From contig DAOVIK010000049.1 in the NCBI GenBank assembly GCA_030673735.1, positions 1-9,427 of the forward strand: a stretch of 9,427 nucleotides of DNA. Reading direction: 5' to 3'. Positions 1 to 6,236 of this stretch are shown piece after piece. The position numbers and the translations under genes were made by a program. Under the pieces are notes generated by a model. The model was not told the DNA's origin. It was given only the letters and a program-made list of their open reading frames with translations, and did not search any database. This stretch comes from Anaerolineae bacterium (lineage in GTDB: Bacteria; Chloroflexota; Anaerolineae; Anaerolineales; E44-bin32). Positions within the stretch are counted from its first letter, which is position 1. Each line of letters begins with the position of its first letter.

Positions 1-83
1 AGGTAGGCGCCTTGCCAGAGCCCCATTTAAGAGACATGGTGGGACACCTGCTTGAACATGCAGATGGGGTTGTAACCCACTAA
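1..83 (+). CDS. C-terminal fragment of an unidentified protein (5' end outside window)
   Basis: The frame that begins at base 3 is open from the window edge to a TAA at 81-83 and gives 26 residues ending in LLEHADGVVTH. By hand count, G+C is about 81% at codon position 1, 35% at position 2 and 54% at position 3, which is the skew expected of coding DNA. The peptide looks like an amphipathic helix (LRDMVGHLLEHA). An intrinsic terminator follows 37 nt after the stop, as expected at the end of a transcription unit. No family can be recognised from so few residues. The alternative is the 3' part of a structured RNA, since short stems such as GTGGG 39-43 with CCCAC 76-80 can be drawn, but the codon-position skew favours protein. 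Confidence 0.45.
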   Translation, partial: VGALPEPHLRDMVGHLLEHADGVVTH

Positions 84-120
84 GTTCTGTTGGACAAAGG
101 ACCCCAGCCTAAGACAATGA

Positions 121-152
121 AAAACCCCGGATTAGCTCCCGGGGTTTTATCC
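121..152 (+). terminator. Rho-independent terminator
   Basis: A perfect 10-bp inverted repeat, AAAACCCCGG (121-130) with CCGGGGTTTT (139-148), encloses an 8-nt loop. The T-rich arm ends the stem and the following bases are ATCC. It lies after the stop at 81-83 and before the rsmI promoter, so it should end the upstream transcript and separate it from the rsmI unit. The A-rich left arm makes it potentially active on both strands. Confidence 0.88.
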
Positions 153-219
153 TTATCTCTCACCCCCATAAGAGAAAGTGAACGGCCTTCACCTTTCAAC
201 CACTCTCATCATCTCCCTC

Positions 220-228
220 TGCTACAAT
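220..228 (+). promoter_or_regulatory. Extended -10 promoter of rsmI
   Basis: TGCTACAAT matches the extended -10 pattern TGnTATAAT with one mismatch. No convincing -35 element lies 16-18 nt upstream, which is typical when an extended -10 is present. Transcription would be expected to start about 7 nt after the hexamer, at or next to the A of the rsmI ATG at 235. The mRNA would then be leaderless. Confidence 0.6.
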
Positions 229-234
229 ACCCGC

Positions 235-1059
235 ATGGGGATTCTTTACCTGGTGGCGACCCCGATCGGGAACCTGGAAGACGTCACGTTGCGCGCCCTG
301 CGAGTGCTGGGAGAGGTCGGCACGATCGCTGCAGAGGACACGCGCCGCAGCCGTAAGCTGCTCTCGCATTACGAGATCGACACTCCTCTGTTGAGCTACC
401 ACGAGCACAACAAGGCTGCTCGTCAGGACCAAATTCTGGCCGCATTAGCGGACGGCGATATGGCTCTTGTCAGCGACGCCGGCACCCCTGGGCTTTCTGA
501 TCCCGGCTATGAACTGGTCCAAGCTGCCCTGCAGGCCGGACATCGAGTCAGCCCAATCCCGGGAGCATCGGCTCCAATCGCTGCCCTCGTGGCCTCGGGC
601 CTACCCACCGACGCGTTCGTCTTCATCGGCTACCTCCCACGTAGAGCTGCGGAGCGCAGAAAGCTGCTTTCCTCCGTTGCCACAGAAAAACGAACGATGG
701 TGGTCTTCGAGGCGCCCCATCGCCTGCTAGCCTCCCTGCAGGACATGCAAGCCGTTTTCGGCGACCAACGGATTGTAGCTGCATGCCGCGAGCTCACCAA
801 GATCCACGAGGAGATCGTGCGCAGCACGCTTTCTGACTTGTGCCGCCACTTCACATCCAAAAAGCCCCGCGGTGAATTCACCCTGGTCATTTCCGGAAAA
901 CCCGAGGGAGAGCGCTGGCAAGAGCCGCTCGTTTGTCGGCGTCTTGAGGAGTTGATTGCGCAAGGCATCAAACCTTCCGAAGCTGCCCGCCAGGTGGCAT
1001 CCCAATCCGGTTGGACGCGTCAGCAGGTGTATCAACTTGCGCTAGAGGAGCAATCATGA
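235..1059 (+). CDS. rsmI: 16S rRNA (cytidine(1402)-2'-O)-methyltransferase RsmI
   Basis: This is a 274-aa cytoplasmic enzyme that uses S-adenosylmethionine to methylate the ribose of C1402 in the decoding centre of the 30S subunit. The family signatures are all visible: YLVATPIGNLED at residues 5-16, the SAM-pocket loop SDAGTPGLSDPG at 80-91, PGASA at 109-113, FIGYLPR at 130-136, FEAPHR at 158-163, RELTKIHEE at 185-193 and GEFTLVI at 213-219. The last 50 or so residues match the helix-rich C-terminal extension usual in RsmI, and the length is normal. The ATG at 235 is chosen because MGILYLVATPIGNLED is the canonical N-terminus. An in-frame GTG at 178 would add 19 residues that do not resemble the family and lie across the promoter. 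There is no Shine-Dalgarno before 235, consistent with a leaderless message. The stop overlaps the next start (ATGA), so the two genes are probably cotranscribed and translationally coupled. Confidence 0.96.
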   Translation: MGILYLVATPIGNLEDVTLRALRVLGEVGTIAAEDTRRSRKLLSHYEIDTPLLSYHEHNKAARQDQILAALADGDMALVSDAGTPGLSDPGYELVQAALQAGHRVSPIPGASAPIAALVASGLPTDAFVFIGYLPRRAAERRKLLSSVATEKRTMVVFEAPHRLLASLQDMQAVFGDQRIVAACRELTKIHEEIVRSTLSDLCRHFTSKKPRGEFTLVISGKPEGERWQEPLVCRRLEELIAQGIKPSEAARQVASQSGWTRQQVYQLALEEQS

Positions 1060-2117
1060 ACTTGGACGACACATCACGCTTTCAACAACTTGACCCCCAG
1101 AAGATGCTCTCCATGATCGATGGCCTTCCGGACCAATTGCAGGCCGCGTGGGAACTGGGCCAAACCCTGCCGCTGCCCGAAATGCCCGACGTGAGGCAGG
1201 TTGTGATCTCGGGGCTTGGAGGTTCGGCCATAGGCGGTGATCTCGTTGCCTCCTACGCAACGCCTCTTTCGAGCGTTCCTATCAGCGTATGGCGCAACTA
1301 CGATCTGCCCGCCCACGCCAAGGGCAAGCACACGCTTGTGATCACCTCTTCCCATTCAGGAAATACTGAGGAAACCCTTTCCGCATTCGATCGCGCCCGC
1401 CAGATGGAAGCCAGCTTGCTGTCGATCTCGACCGGCGGAGAGTTGGCTCGTAGGGCGCAGAACGCAAACCTGCCCTCATGGATCTTTGAGCACGACGGGC
1501 AGCCCCGCGCTGCCATCGGTTTCTCCTTCGGGCTGCTGCTTGCAGCCCTATTCCGTCTCGGACACATTCCTGACCCAAGCGCTGAGGTTGTCGATGCTGT
1601 TGCCGCCATGCGCGCCCAGCAAGAAGTCCTGCGCGCCGATGTTCCGACCGTCAAGAATCCCGCCAAGCGCATAGCCGGACAGCTTGTCGAGCGCTGCCCG
1701 GTCTTCATTGGCGCGGGCTTTTTGGCGCCCGTCGCCCGGCGCTGGCGCACCCAGGTCGCTGAGATAGCAAAGGCCGTAGCCCAGTTCGAGGAGCTCCCCG
1801 AGGCAGACCACAACATGCTCGCCGGTGTGGTCAATCCCGAGCCGCTCTTCGACCGCACCATGGTGCTCTTCTTGCGCGCCGCCCTGAACCATCCGCGCAA
1901 CCTGCTTCGCATTGAAGCCACTCGCCAGATCTTCATGGTGGAGGGTTTCAACACCGACATCGTCGACGCCCAAGGCGAGACGCGATTGGCGCAGCAGTGG
2001 ACCTGCCTGCATTACGGCGACTACACGAGCTTCTATTTGGCCATGGCATACGGCGTTGACCCGACGCCTGTCGATGCCATCGAATCTCTCAAGGTGCAGC
2101 TTAAAGCCGCAAGCTGA
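1056..2117 (+). CDS. Bifunctional phosphoglucose/phosphomannose isomerase (SIS domain)
   Basis: This 353-aa cytoplasmic enzyme is predicted to interconvert glucose-6-phosphate or mannose-6-phosphate with fructose-6-phosphate. It belongs to the archaeal-type PGI/PMI family, not the classical Pgi family. The first sugar isomerase (SIS) domain carries SGLGGSAIGGD at residues 52-62 and the phosphate loop SSHSGNTEET at 98-107. The PRAAIGFSFG stretch is at 150-159. The second SIS half holds QVAEIAK at 233-239 and ELPEADHNML at 246-255. By analogy with the Pyrobaculum enzyme, E236, H252 and K346 would be the catalytic Glu, His and C-terminal Lys. The ATG at 1056 follows GAGGAG (1045-1050) at 5-nt spacing and overlaps the rsmI stop by 4 nt. 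It may be the organism's main route for this glycolytic step, but a separate pgi elsewhere cannot be excluded. An upstream in-frame start at 1011 would lie inside rsmI and is unlikely. Confidence 0.93.
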   Translation: MNLDDTSRFQQLDPQKMLSMIDGLPDQLQAAWELGQTLPLPEMPDVRQVVISGLGGSAIGGDLVASYATPLSSVPISVWRNYDLPAHAKGKHTLVITSSHSGNTEETLSAFDRARQMEASLLSISTGGELARRAQNANLPSWIFEHDGQPRAAIGFSFGLLLAALFRLGHIPDPSAEVVDAVAAMRAQQEVLRADVPTVKNPAKRIAGQLVERCPVFIGAGFLAPVARRWRTQVAEIAKAVAQFEELPEADHNMLAGVVNPEPLFDRTMVLFLRAALNHPRNLLRIEATRQIFMVEGFNTDIVDAQGETRLAQQWTCLHYGDYTSFYLAMAYGVDPTPVDAIESLKVQLKAAS

Positions 2118-2146
2118 GCACAGCCGGAGTCGTTGAGCGGCTCAGC
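2113..2146 (+). other. Intergenic inverted repeat (hairpin)
   Basis: GCTGAGC (2113-2119) and GCTCAGC (2140-2146) can form a 7-bp stem with a 20-nt loop. The repeat begins inside the last codons of the isomerase gene and ends just before the next ribosome binding site. No T-run follows, so it is not a classical terminator. It could tune mRNA stability or the level of the downstream gene, or it may be chance in GC-rich DNA. Confidence 0.3.
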
Positions 2147-2163
2147 GGCGAGGATTGAGCAAG

Positions 2164-3591
2164 ATGCAGATTCGGCGTGAGCGACGAGTTTCCCTGCCGC
2201 TACTGGGGGCCTTGGGGCTGATTTTCGGCCTGCTGATCGCCGCCGCCCTTTCCACGCCGCGCGTCAAATCCATCAATCCTCAGCATGCAAGCACCCAGAT
2301 TCCCGCTTTCGCCCCTATCTCCATTACATTCAGCCAGCGCATGGACCCTGACTCTGTGATGGAACACCTGAGCATTGATCCATCCACAGAATTCACACCC
2401 ACATGGGACGAAAAGACACTCACCCTCGAACACGATGATCCGTGGCCATCGGGCAGTACGGTCACCATCACGCTCTCCGGTGGAGCACGTTCGTTGGGCA
2501 TCCTGCCGCTTCTGAGTTCGAAAACCTGGAGCTTTTCCATCGGCGATCCGCGAGTCGCATACCTGTATCCCGCGGGGCAGCATGCCGAAATCTACGCTCG
2601 TTCGCTAAGCGATGACCAAGGAACACCCCTTACCGAGACCCCGCTAGGCGTGTTCGATTTCTCTCTGAGCTATCGCGGTACACAGATCGCTTACAGCGCC
2701 GAACGCTCGGATGGCGGTACAAACCTCCGCATGCTGGATCTAGTATCCGGGGATGACCGCCGTCTCTATTCTTCCCCGGAAGGTAATCGCTGCGAGACCG
2801 TGGCCGTTTCGCCGGGAGGGGAATACCTGGCCTTCGAATGCTTCGAGTTCCAAGTCAGTGAAGGAGGCCCGTTGATCCCCGGCCCGCGCCGGGTTTGGAT
2901 CTTGCGCCTCGAGCAAGGAGAGCAGCCATTTCTGGCTGGTCAGGATGACCACATCACCACCGCTCCCCAATGGTCTCCCTCAGGCGCGCTTACTTTCTAC
3001 GACAGCATGTCGATCTCCATCGTGATCGTGGATCCCGCCCAAGTCACTGACCTGACTGTGCCGAAACTGCTCCCCAGCGCGATGGGAAACATCAGCAGTT
3101 GGTCTCCAGACGGCACAGTTCTGGTCTTCGCTGAGATGGTCATTCCCCCTCCGCATCCGGAATCCGATGATCATTCCGACGAGATCGAACTGGACTTCTA
3201 CACGCATCTCTACTCGGCAGATCTATCCAATGACAACCTGGACGATCTCTCAGGAGGTGAGTTTGCGCCGGTGGAGGATGCCTCGCCGGCGTTTTCGCCG
3301 GATGGGCTGACCCTTGCCTTCGCTCGCAGGTATATGGATCAAGCGCGCTTCACCCTCGGCCGGCAGATCTGGCTGATGGACGTCGATGGTTCTAACGCCC
3401 GCTTCTTAACCAACGAGATGCTGATTAACCATTCCGCGCTGGCGTGGAGCCCGGATTCAAGCGCCTTGGCATTCATGCGATTCGACCGCTCTAACATCTC
3501 CCAACCTGCTGAGATTTGGGTCATGGATAGCAATGGGGATAGCCCGCGCATGTTGGTTCAGGGAGGCTACTTGCCGATATGGATCCCCTAG
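2164..3591 (+). CDS. Exported or membrane-anchored Ig-like (Big_5) and PD40/TolB-like beta-propeller protein
   Basis: This is a 475-aa protein of unknown specific function. A basic stretch, RRERR (4-8), precedes a hydrophobic segment at about 11-29, so it is probably a signal anchor or uncleaved signal peptide that places the rest outside the membrane. Residues of about 32-127 resemble a bacterial Ig-like Big_5 domain: they open with PRVKSINPQ, have the ITFSQRMDPDSV strand-turn, and close with TWSFSI. The remainder contains about six propeller blades of PD40/WD40-like type, marked by repeats such as VAVSPGGEYLAFE, PQWSPSGALTFY, SSWSPDGTVLVFAE, PAFSPDGLTLAFAR and LAWSPDSSALAFMR, each followed by strands like IWLMDVDGSNARFL. 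Such propellers usually bind proteins or ligands and are not catalytic. The start at ATG 2164 is preferred to TTG 2155 because GAGGA (2150-2154) lies 9 nt before the ATG but directly against the TTG. The 3' end overlaps the redoxin gene by 13 nt, so the two are likely coexpressed. Confidence 0.85.
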   Translation: MQIRRERRVSLPLLGALGLIFGLLIAAALSTPRVKSINPQHASTQIPAFAPISITFSQRMDPDSVMEHLSIDPSTEFTPTWDEKTLTLEHDDPWPSGSTVTITLSGGARSLGILPLLSSKTWSFSIGDPRVAYLYPAGQHAEIYARSLSDDQGTPLTETPLGVFDFSLSYRGTQIAYSAERSDGGTNLRMLDLVSGDDRRLYSSPEGNRCETVAVSPGGEYLAFECFEFQVSEGGPLIPGPRRVWILRLEQGEQPFLAGQDDHITTAPQWSPSGALTFYDSMSISIVIVDPAQVTDLTVPKLLPSAMGNISSWSPDGTVLVFAEMVIPPPHPESDDHSDEIELDFYTHLYSADLSNDNLDDLSGGEFAPVEDASPAFSPDGLTLAFARRYMDQARFTLGRQIWLMDVDGSNARFLTNEMLINHSALAWSPDSSALAFMRFDRSNISQPAEIWVMDSNGDSPRMLVQGGYLPIWIP

Positions 3592-4097
3592 CCCGGGTTT
3601 CGCAACCCGCACCTGATATCTCACTTCCCGATCTCGAAGACGGAACCCACCGCCTCTCAGGCCAACTTGGCCGCATCGTTGTGCTCAACTTCTGGTCTGC
3701 CGAGTGCCCCTGGGCACAGCGCGTCGATGAATCCCTGACCAGTTTGCACTCCACTTGGCCCCAAGACGTGCTGCTCTGGCCGATCGCTTCAAACGTCAAT
3801 GAAACTCCCGAGCAAATCGCCGTGGAAGCCGCCAAACGCGAGCTGCCGCTCGTGCTGCTGGACGGCGATCATGCCGTGGCGGATCTATATGGCGCGGTCA
3901 CTACGCCCCATTTCTTCGTCATCGATCGTGATGGCGTGCTGCGCTATGCCGGCGCCTACGACGACGTGACCTTCCGCCAAAGAACCCCCACACGCAGCTA
4001 TCTCGAAGATGCCATCGCCGCGCTTCTGGCGGGTCAGCAACCTGATCCCTCCGAGACGCCTCCGTACGGCTGCACCATAGTTCGTCATTCTGTCTAA
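3579..4097 (+). CDS. Redoxin / thioredoxin-fold family protein
   Basis: This is a 172-aa protein with the AhpC/TSA-redoxin fold. The N-terminal PAPDISLPDLEDG (10-22) is the usual redoxin entry strand. NFWSAECPWAQR (37-48) sits where thioredoxins carry WCGPC, but only the first cysteine (C43) is kept. VTTPHFFVID (107-116) supplies the conserved cis-proline (P110). A second cysteine, C165, lies in the C-terminal tail GCTIVR; relatives often have a similar tail. C43 and C165 are therefore the only pair able to form an intramolecular disulfide, and they could act as peroxidatic/attacking and resolving residues, which is an inference. No signal peptide is visible, so a cytoplasmic site is likely. 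The ATG at 3579 has GGGAGG (3561-3566) 12 nt upstream and overlaps the propeller gene's stop, which suggests translational coupling. The substrate is unknown, and a role in oxidant defence or thiol exchange is only plausible. Confidence 0.85.
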   Translation: MDPLARVSQPAPDISLPDLEDGTHRLSGQLGRIVVLNFWSAECPWAQRVDESLTSLHSTWPQDVLLWPIASNVNETPEQIAVEAAKRELPLVLLDGDHAVADLYGAVTTPHFFVIDRDGVLRYAGAYDDVTFRQRTPTRSYLEDAIAALLAGQQPDPSETPPYGCTIVRHSV

Positions 4098-4280
4098 GAT
4101 CCACCCCTCCCTCGCGATCGAGCGATCCAACCCCATCGCGACGGACCCTAGAGATCCAGGATGAGAAGCTCGCATCCGGTCGGCGCACGGGCCAATCGCG
4201 CGGCATCTCACTTTCACCATATTTCCCCGGATTCTCCCTTTCGCATTCATGTTCAGTATGCGTGCTAGACGATAAATCCC
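4098..4280. other. Intergenic region between the redoxin gene and the panB promoter
   Basis: No convincing gene is seen here. The one notable structure is a 7-bp inverted repeat, TCGCGAT (4112-4118) with ATCGCGA (4135-4141) and a 16-nt loop, starting 14 nt after the redoxin stop. It lacks a T-tail, so it could act as a 3' stabiliser or a weak terminator, but it is not a clear intrinsic terminator. Confidence 0.4.
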
Positions 4281-4289
4281 TGATATAAT
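4281..4289 (+). promoter_or_regulatory. Extended -10 promoter of the pan/coaX operon
   Basis: TGATATAAT is a perfect extended -10 element (TGn plus consensus TATAAT at 4284-4289). There is no good -35 at 16-18 nt spacing. The predicted start, around 4295-4297, would give panB a 5' untranslated leader of about 120 nt. Confidence 0.75.
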
Positions 4290-4290
4290 C

Positions 4291-4416
4291 AGCCTGCCGC
4301 TTGGATCGGGCCGCGACCGAGACGGCTGTCAGGCAAGTATGCCGTTTCCCGCCCATTGGCCCGGGCGGGTTCGTCGTTTCGGACTTTCGCGCATCTCACT
4401 CAAAGAGGAGATAGCC
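4291..4416 (+). promoter_or_regulatory. Structured 5' leader of panB; candidate cis-regulatory RNA
   Basis: Several stems can be drawn by eye. Stem A is GCCTG (4292-4296) with CAGGC (4330-4334), extended by CCG (4297-4299) with CGG (4323-4325) and an inner TCGG (4306-4309) with CCGA (4317-4320). Stem B is GACGGC (4321-4326) with GCCGTT (4341-4346); it uses bases from stem A, so the two exclude each other. Stem C is a 7-bp GC stem, CCCGCCC (4348-4354) with GGGCGGG (4363-4369). Stem D is ATCTC (4393-4397) with GAGAT (4408-4412), which would cover the end of the panB Shine-Dalgarno AAAGAGGAG (4402-4410). A conserved 'pan' RNA motif, recalled as bulged-A hairpins found in several phyla including Chloroflexota, sits before pantothenate genes. 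Whether this leader matches it could not be tested here. Confidence 0.45.
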
Positions 4417-5286
4417 GTGTCCACATCCTCGAAAGCCAAAGAACGCAAGAAGATCACCACCCTGTCCCTACGCAAGTTTAAGCAGCAGCAAAAGCCTATC
4501 ACCATGCTCACCGCCTACGACTACGCCACTGCCGTGGCCGTCGATATGGCAGGCATCGATACGATCCTGGTGGGCGACTCGCTGGGCATGGTCGTGCTGG
4601 GCTACGAGAACACGTTGCCGGTGACGATGGACGACATGATCCACCACTGCAAGGCCGTGGCGCGCGGCGCACGCTACGCCATGCTGATCGGCGACATGCC
4701 CTTCATGTCCTACCAGGCGTCCGTCGATGAAGCCGTGCGCAATGCGGGGCGATTCCTGCAGGAGGGCGGCATGGACGCCGTCAAGCTCGAAGGCGGGCGT
4801 GAGCGATTGCCGGCGGCTGGCGCCATCATTTCGGCCGGCATTCCCGTGATGGGGCATCTGGGCCTCACGCCGCAGTCGGTGCACCAACTCGGCGGCTTCA
4901 AGGCGCAGGGTAAAACCGCTCAAGCCGCAAAGGATCTGCTTGACGATGCGCTTGCGCTTGAGGACGCGGGCTGCTTCTCGCTTGTTCTGGAGACCATTCC
5001 GGCGCGCCTGGCGCAGTTGGTCAGCGAGCGTCTTGAGATACCCACGATCGGCATCGGCGCCGGTATTGGCTGCGACGGGCAGGTTCTTGTAACGCACGAT
5101 CTCTGCGGCCTGTTCGATCGCTTCACGCCGCGCTTCGTGAAGAAGTACGCCGATCTGCATGGTGAAATGGCGCGCGCCTTCGAGGCCTATAAATCCGACG
5201 TGCAGTCACGGGAATTCCCGGGCGACGAGCACAGCATCGACATGCCCGAGGAGCAATGGCAGGAGCTGCTCAAGGCCCTTGAGTAA
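4417..5286 (+). CDS. panB: 3-methyl-2-oxobutanoate hydroxymethyltransferase (ketopantoate hydroxymethyltransferase)
   Basis: PanB transfers a hydroxymethyl group from 5,10-methylenetetrahydrofolate to 2-oxoisovalerate to make ketopantoate, the first committed step to pantothenate. The 289-aa protein is a complete (beta/alpha)8 barrel of normal length. Expected metal ligands are D54 in VGDSLGM, D93 in IGDMPF and E125 in KLEGG. The catalytic base is E192 in VLETIP. Other family signatures are GHLGLTPQSVHQLGG (146-160) and PTIGIGAG. The start is GTG at 4417, 6 nt after a strong AAAGAGGAG. An upstream in-frame ATG at 4339 would add 26 residues from the GC-rich leader hairpin region and has no family support. 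It is the first gene of the panB-panE-panC-coaX block. Its expression may be controlled by the structured leader. Confidence 0.96.
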   Translation: MSTSSKAKERKKITTLSLRKFKQQQKPITMLTAYDYATAVAVDMAGIDTILVGDSLGMVVLGYENTLPVTMDDMIHHCKAVARGARYAMLIGDMPFMSYQASVDEAVRNAGRFLQEGGMDAVKLEGGRERLPAAGAIISAGIPVMGHLGLTPQSVHQLGGFKAQGKTAQAAKDLLDDALALEDAGCFSLVLETIPARLAQLVSERLEIPTIGIGAGIGCDGQVLVTHDLCGLFDRFTPRFVKKYADLHGEMARAFEAYKSDVQSREFPGDEHSIDMPEEQWQELLKALE

Positions 5287-5309
5287 TCCCGCAGCCGAGA
5301 GATGATCAC

Positions 5310-6236
5310 GTGTCTTCCAAACCAGATATAGTCATAGCCGGAACGGGTGCCATGGCCCTTCTCTTCGGAGCCCGTCTAGCCTCACACGCCAATGTCACGC
5401 TGCTGGGCACTTGGCCCGAGGGGCTGAAAGCGCTACGTGCCCACGGCGTGCGCTTGCTCGAGGCCGACGGCAGTGAGCACCAGGTTGATGTGGCTGCCAG
5501 TGACGACCCGGCGGAGTGTGCGGGCGCGACGATGGCCATTGTGCTGGTCAAATCCTGGCAGACCGCCCGCGTTGCTGCGCAGCTTTCTCAGTGCCTTGAT
5601 CCCGAGGGAGTGGCGCTTACCTTGCAGAACGGGCTTGGTAACCTGGAGATCCTGCAACAAGCCCTCGGCGCGGAGCGCGCTGCAATTGGCGCGACCACAA
5701 CCGGCGCCAGCGTCATCGGCCCCGGCCATGTGCGCGCGGGAGGCGGCGGACCAATACATCTCGGACGACATGCACGCCTTGAGCCGCTTGCCGACCTCAT
5801 ACGCCTGGCGGGATTTGTCGTCGATCTGGCCGATGATTTGCAATCATTGTTGTGGGGCAAGCTGGCCATCAACGCCGGCATCAATCCACTCACTGCCATC
5901 CTGCGGGTTCCTAACGGCAAGCTGGTTGAGATCGCCCTCGCACGAGCGCTTATGGAGTCTGCCGCGGTTGAAACTTCAATGGTTGCCTCCTCGCTTGGCG
6001 TGAGCTTGCCTTACGATGACGCAGCCGCCGCCGCCGTCGACGTTGCCGTCCGTACAGCAAAGAACCACTCCTCGATGCTGCAGGACATCCTGCGCGGAGC
6101 CCCCACCGAGATCGACGCCATATCCGGCGCGGTGGCACGCCGCGCTGAAGCGCTGGGCATCTCGGCCCCCGTGAACTGGACACTGTGGCATCTGGTCCGC
6201 GCGATGGTGGACTCATCCGCTGGTGAAAAGGTATGA
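5310..6236 (+). CDS. panE: 2-dehydropantoate 2-reductase (ketopantoate reductase)
   Basis: PanE reduces ketopantoate to pantoate with NADPH in the cytoplasm. The 308-aa protein has the two-domain layout of the family. The Rossmann domain opens with IAGTGAMALLFGARL (9-23). Its dinucleotide loop reads GTGAMA, so the third glycine of GxGxxG is alanine. K81 in LVKSWQT and LQNGLGN (105-111) follow, then the GATTTGAS stretch (127-134). The proposed catalytic lysine is K184 in LLWGKLAINAGINPLTAI. The C-terminal helical domain carries SSMLQDILRGAPTEID, where S255, D259 and E267 align with substrate and catalytic residues of E. coli PanE. The start is GTG at 5310, 23 nt after panB, with only a weak purine-rich stretch (GAGAGATG) upstream. 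The gene ends in a 4-nt ATGA overlap with panC, which points to translational coupling. Confidence 0.94.
   Translation: MSSKPDIVIAGTGAMALLFGARLASHANVTLLGTWPEGLKALRAHGVRLLEADGSEHQVDVAASDDPAECAGATMAIVLVKSWQTARVAAQLSQCLDPEGVALTLQNGLGNLEILQQALGAERAAIGATTTGASVIGPGHVRAGGGGPIHLGRHARLEPLADLIRLAGFVVDLADDLQSLLWGKLAINAGINPLTAILRVPNGKLVEIALARALMESAAVETSMVASSLGVSLPYDDAAAAAVDVAVRTAKNHSSMLQDILRGAPTEIDAISGAVARRAEALGISAPVNWTLWHLVRAMVDSSAGEKV

Noticed and set aside
178..234. Upstream GTG start for rsmI adding 19 residues
   Set aside because: The extra peptide is not RsmI-like, the region contains the promoter, and MGILYLVATPIGN is the standard family N-terminus.
1298..1960. Long antisense reading frame (220 codons) across the isomerase gene
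   Set aside because: It is the mirror of a well-identified gene in GC-rich DNA, rich in Ser, Arg and Ala with no domain, and has no ribosome binding site or promoter that I can see.
4339..4416. Upstream ATG start for panB adding 26 residues
   Set aside because: The added residues come from the GC hairpin region, there is no ribosome binding site near 4339, and GTG 4417 has a very strong one at ideal spacing.
4468..5160. Antisense reading frame of 230 codons across panB
   Set aside because: Low-complexity composition rich in His, Arg, Ala and Gln. The + strand frame contains every PanB catalytic motif, so the antisense frame is a shadow.
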